Of a stretch of DNA of 8,919 nucleotides, positions 6,255 to 8,919 are shown piece by piece. Every line of letters starts with the position of its first letter. Positions within the stretch are counted from its first letter, which is position 1. The notes below the pieces were generated by a model. The model was given only the letters and a program-made list of their open reading frames with translations, did not search any database and was not told where the DNA came from. The position numbers were made by a program, and so were the translations under genes. Source of the stretch: JAJFFW01 sp038531315 (GTDB lineage Bacteria; Pseudomonadota; Alphaproteobacteria; Caulobacterales; Parvularculaceae); NCBI GenBank assembly GCA_038531315.1, contig JBCBBT010000087.1:1-8919 (forward strand), written 5' to 3'.

Positions 6255-7226
6255 TTATCGCGGATAGCGTCTTTGCAGCCAGTCGAGGATCAGCGCGTTC
6301 ACCGCGCCGGGCTGCTCCCACATGATCCAGTGTCCTGAGTCGCTGACCACATGTTTTTCAAGATCACCCACATGGCGATCCATGTGGTTGGCGTATTCGA
6401 CGGGCAGGAAAACATCGTCTTCGGCCCCGATCCACAAACACGGCGCGGCGATCTTCGGATCGACCTTGCTGAGGATTTCATTGTCGCGATCGACATTGCG
6501 GTAAAGATTGACGCCGCCTCGAAAGCCCGACTTTTTGTAAGCGTTGATAAAGACCTCAAGGTCGTCTTTTCCCATCACGAGCTGATCGAGTTCCGGGGTC
6601 GGTCCGTGTTTGAAGCGGCCGGGCAGGTCAAACAGGCGGTTGCCGAGTTTTTCGATGACGGCGCGTTTCGGCGCCTTTTGCATCATGATCCGGAAGAATT
6701 TTTCCGGGTCGGCTTCAAAGAGCGTCTCGATTGTCGGATTGTCGTTGAACTGAACGATATAATGAGCGTCGCCGCGGCCGGCCCTGATTTTCTCAATCGG
6801 GGGAACCGCGAGGGGCGGGTTGTGCGCCGTGCACAATCCTATAACGCCGGCGACCCGCGCCGGCTTTAATTGCGCCATTGGCCAAACAATGATCCCGCCC
6901 CAGTCATGGCCGCAAAAGATCGCATCTTTCGCGCCGTAAGCATCGAGGACGGCGGCGAGATCGTTGCAAAGATGATTGATGTCGTAGTCTTCGACGGGTT
7001 CCGGCGCCTGCGAGGCGCCAAACCCCCGCAAGTCGAGCGCAATGGCGTGGTAGCCGGCGTCGCCGACGGCCCGCATCTGTTCCTTCCAGGAATAGGCGAT
7101 CTCCGGCCAGCCGTGGACGAATACGACAGGCCGTCCGTCATCGGGCCCGTAAGAGTAAGTGGCGATCGAAACGCCGGCGGCGTCGATCATCTGCGGCGTG
7201 AAATCCGGTTCTGCGATATCGGTCAT
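6255..7226 (-). CDS. Alpha/beta hydrolase, epoxide hydrolase type
   Basis: A 323-residue cytoplasmic alpha/beta hydrolase resembling soluble epoxide hydrolases (EphA group), which open epoxides to diols through an ester on an aspartate. Seen: the oxyanion motif HGWPE (38-42), nucleophile Asp108 in GHDWGG, probable charge-relay acid Asp270 in GAEDD, and catalytic His299 in SGHW. Two cap-domain tyrosines are in place to activate the epoxide: Tyr156 in HYIVQF and Tyr242 in GFRGGVNLYRN, the latter matching the NWYRN tyrosine of mammalian soluble epoxide hydrolase. The FRGG-NLYRN block separates it from haloalkane dehalogenases. No signal peptide is visible. The ATG lacks a clear ribosome binding site. 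It is divergent from the thioesterase gene (85 bases between starts) and convergent with aspS. The substrate cannot be told from sequence; fluoroacetate dehalogenase-like activity is a less likely alternative. Confidence 0.88.
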   Translation of the reverse strand: MTDIAEPDFTPQMIDAAGVSIATYSYGPDDGRPVVFVHGWPEIAYSWKEQMRAVGDAGYHAIALDLRGFGASQAPEPVEDYDINHLCNDLAAVLDAYGAKDAIFCGHDWGGIIVWPMAQLKPARVAGVIGLCTAHNPPLAVPPIEKIRAGRGDAHYIVQFNDNPTIETLFEADPEKFFRIMMQKAPKRAVIEKLGNRLFDLPGRFKHGPTPELDQLVMGKDDLEVFINAYKKSGFRGGVNLYRNVDRDNEILSKVDPKIAAPCLWIGAEDDVFLPVEYANHMDRHVGDLEKHVVSDSGHWIMWEQPGAVNALILDWLQRRYPR

Positions 7227-7311
7227 ACGCCGACCATGACGCCGAAGGCCGCCGCTCGCAAGACTGCGCCGCGCCCTTTGATGGGGAGGCGAGATCGGCT
7301 AGGCGTCGAGG

Positions 7312-7749
7312 ATGAGCGAAATCGACAAAAAACGCGCGCCAATCGCCCGTGACGGCTGGCTCCTGCAGAGCCACCTTGAAACCTTCAGCGGTCACGCCGG
7401 GCCCTATCTTTTTCGCAAGGACCCGGCCCAATCCGGCGTTGGTTTTTTTGCCGAGCCCCATCACGCCAATCTCAACGGCGTCGTCCATGGCGGGGCGCTC
7501 CTGACCTTGGCGGATATGGCTCTGTGGGATATTTGCCGCCGTGAGATCGGTATTTTTCGCGGTGCAACGGTGACCCTCAACGCCGAGTTCGTCGGTCCCG
7601 GCGCGGTCGGCCAGTTTATTGAAGCGAGCGGCGAGATGGTGCGGGCCGGCGGGCGGTTATTATTCGCCCGGGGCCTTGTGACCAGCGGCGGCGAGACGTT
7701 GTTGAGTTTTTCCGGCGCCCTCAAACGCTTGCGCGAAAAGTCGGCATGA
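7312..7749 (+). CDS. PaaI-type hotdog-fold acyl-CoA thioesterase
   Basis: A 145-residue single-domain hotdog protein of the PaaI/4HBT superfamily, which hydrolyses acyl- or aryl-CoA thioesters in the cytoplasm, usually as a tetramer. Seen: the N-x-x-G-x-x-HGG signature as NLNGVVHGG (53-61), followed by ALLTLADMALW with Asp68 as probable catalytic acid at the start of the long helix, then the strands ATVTLNAEFVGPG and RLLFARGLVTSGG. Length is normal. The start has GAGG almost touching the ATG and a GGGGAGG further up (7284-7290), so initiation looks weak; no better in-frame start exists before an upstream stop. It is divergent from the epoxide-hydrolase-like gene and convergent with rarD, whose stop lies only four bases beyond. 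The substrate is unknown; the hydrolase neighbour gives weak support for acyl or aromatic compound breakdown. Confidence 0.87.
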   Translation: MSEIDKKRAPIARDGWLLQSHLETFSGHAGPYLFRKDPAQSGVGFFAEPHHANLNGVVHGGALLTLADMALWDICRREIGIFRGATVTLNAEFVGPGAVGQFIEASGEMVRAGGRLLFARGLVTSGGETLLSFSGALKRLREKSA

Positions 7750-7753
7750 CGGC

Positions 7754-8674
7754 TCAACCGGATTTTCGCCGATGTTCGGCCCAGGCGTCAGCGCTGAAGA
7801 CGATCAGCGCCAGCCAGATGAGCGTGAAGCAGATCGCGTGATAGAGCGTGAACGGCTCTCCGTAATAGAGCCCCAGCACAAATTGCAGCGTTGGCCCGAT
7901 ATACTGGATGAAGCCGAGCATGATCAGCGAAAGCCGGCGCGCCGCGACCGCGAACATCACGAGCGGAATGACGGTGACCGGTCCGGCCAGAACAAGAAGC
8001 CCGTCAAGCGCGCCGTCACCGCCGAGAAACGCGCCGTCGCCGCTTTGCGTGATCCAGAAAAGGTAAAGCAACGCGAACGGCGCGAGCAGGCTGACTTCGA
8101 TAAAAAGGCCCGGCATGGCGCCGACCGGCGCAACCTTCCGGATATAGCCATAAGCCGTGAAAAGAATAGCCAGCGAGAACGACACCCACGGGAACACGCC
8201 GACGCCAAGCGTCAGTGCGAGGACGCCCGCCGACGCCATCAAAACAGAGATGATCTGCAGTTTACGGAGCTTTTCGCCAAGGATGAAGACGCCGGCGGCG
8301 ACATACATGAGCGGATTGATGTAATAGCCGAGACTTGCTTCCAGGATCCGGTCATGGGTCACCGACCAGACATAAATGAGCCAATTCAATGCAATCGCCA
8401 GCGCGGCGATGGAAAGCGCGCCCACAATACGCGGCGAGCGGAGTGCGGCGAACACATCCTTCCACTGATGGCGCGCCGTCAATATAAGGGCGCCGAACGG
8501 CGCCGACCATAAGATGCGGTGGGCGAGAATTTCAACCGCCGGCACGGATGACAGCGCCTTCAGATAAAGCGGGAACATGCCCCACAGCGTATAGGCCGTG
8601 AGCGCCGCCAGGAGGCCGGTGCGCGCCGCTGATTTTTGAGACGCAGCGTCAGGGGCGCCGGCGTCGGCGCTCAT
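7754..8674 (-). CDS. rarD: RarD-type EamA/DMT-family permease
   Basis: A 306-residue inner-membrane protein with about ten predicted helices in two EamA repeats, normal for the drug/metabolite transporter superfamily. RarD-specific stretches seen: YTLWGMFPLYLKAL (28-41), SVPAVEILAHRILWS (43-57), ALNWLIYVWSV (95-105), ILEASLGYYINPL (110-122) and LGEKL (132-136). The second half holds GFIQYIGPTLQFVLG (254-268). The N-terminal 18 residues are polar, before the first helix. Despite the E. coli name (chloramphenicol-sensitive phenotype), the transported substrate of RarD is not established. Its ATG overlaps the asd stop codon (ATGA) and no independent ribosome binding site is seen, so translation is probably coupled to asd. 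Relatives in the superfamily export amino acids such as threonine and homoserine, so export of an aspartate-family metabolite is a reasonable guess, not shown here. Confidence 0.92.
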   Translation of the reverse strand: MSADAGAPDAASQKSAARTGLLAALTAYTLWGMFPLYLKALSSVPAVEILAHRILWSAPFGALILTARHQWKDVFAALRSPRIVGALSIAALAIALNWLIYVWSVTHDRILEASLGYYINPLMYVAAGVFILGEKLRKLQIISVLMASAGVLALTLGVGVFPWVSFSLAILFTAYGYIRKVAPVGAMPGLFIEVSLLAPFALLYLFWITQSGDGAFLGGDGALDGLLVLAGPVTVIPLVMFAVAARRLSLIMLGFIQYIGPTLQFVLGLYYGEPFTLYHAICFTLIWLALIVFSADAWAEHRRKSG

Positions 8675-8919
8675 GCTGACTTATTGATGAGGCCGCGATT
8701 GATGACGAGTTCGGCGATCTGTACGGCGTTAAGCGCCGCGCCTTTGCGTAAATTGTCGGAGACACACCAGAACGCAAGACCGTTTTCCGTTGTCGGATCG
8801 ACGCGCAAACGGCTTACAAATGTTGCAAAATCGCCAACGCATTCGACCGGCGTCACATAGCCGCCGTCCTCGCGCTTGTCGACAACAAGGAGCCCCGGCG
8901 CTTCGCGCAGAATATTGCG
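8671..8919 (-). CDS. asd: Aspartate-semialdehyde dehydrogenase, C-terminal part (cut by window edge)
   Basis: The last 82 codons of a gene whose 5' part lies beyond the right edge; the frame is open to the final base. The enzyme reduces aspartyl phosphate to aspartate semialdehyde with NADPH, the branch point to lysine, diaminopimelate, threonine and methionine. Seen from the edge inward: ILREAPGLLVVDKREDGGYVTPVE, then FVSRLRVD and the strongly conserved C-terminal block FWCVSDNLRKGAALNAVQIAELVINRGLI. This end block is diagnostic of the bacterial Asd family. The catalytic Cys and His regions are outside the window. A GTG at 8854-8856 could be mistaken for a start, but the homology clearly continues upstream of it. 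It is the first gene seen of an asd-rarD operon. Confidence 0.93.
   Translation of the reverse strand, partial: RNILREAPGLLVVDKREDGGYVTPVECVGDFATFVSRLRVDPTTENGLAFWCVSDNLRKGAALNAVQIAELVINRGLINKSA

Noticed and set aside
7772..8512. A 246-codon plus-strand open frame opposite rarD
   Set aside because: Its translation is unusually rich in charged residues (R, E, D, Q), the usual mirror of a hydrophobic membrane protein, and the RarD motifs are clear on the minus strand.
8671..8856. A separate 61-residue gene starting at GTG 8856
   Set aside because: The conserved Asd sequence continues upstream of that codon to the window edge, so this is only the end of asd.

Overview
The window (GC-rich, roughly 60% by eye) reads as chromosomal DNA of a phototrophic alphaproteobacterium, probably an aerobic anoxygenic phototroph. 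Two things point there. The left end carries bacteriochlorophyll genes: a PucC/BCH-family transporter, geranylgeranyl reductase BchP and TspO. The aspartyl-tRNA synthetase has an extra residue in motif 2 (SAGEF where E. coli has QPEF) that I recall from alphaproteobacterial enzymes. I cannot assign a genus from the sequence alone.

Region 1 (1-3004, + strand) looks like the edge of a photosynthesis gene cluster. It holds the 3' part of a pucC-like gene, then bchP, tspO and a small three-helix membrane protein I do not recognise. Gaps are 1-10 bases, so this is very likely one transcript ending at a strong hairpin at 3029-3052. BchP completes the bacteriochlorophyll tail, the PucC-like protein probably handles bacteriochlorophyll or light-harvesting assembly in the membrane, and TspO is a porphyrin-binding membrane protein linked to tetrapyrrole and oxygen control. 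The small protein's position makes it a candidate partner of TspO or of pigment assembly.

Region 2 (3075-6224) has two divergent genes: a membrane-anchored S49 (SppA-type) peptidase on the minus strand and aspS on the plus strand. Their 240-base intergenic region contains a compact AT-rich array of three copies of one heptamer, forming two overlapping palindromes (4248-4277). This is the most regulatory-looking sequence here. AspS carries residues typical of the non-discriminating, tRNA(Asp/Asn)-charging class.

Region 3 (6224-8919) has an epoxide-hydrolase-type alpha/beta hydrolase (minus), a divergent PaaI-type hotdog thioesterase (plus), a RarD/EamA permease (minus) and the 3' end of asd (minus, running off the right edge). 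asd and rarD overlap by four bases (ATGA), so they form an operon. These are accessory or housekeeping genes with no evident functional tie to the photosynthesis genes. I saw no tRNA or rRNA gene, CRISPR array, insertion sequence or phage gene. No spacer exceeds 300 bases. The window shows no clear new multi-gene system; the best leads are the uncharacterised membrane protein behind tspO and the sppA/aspS operator array.
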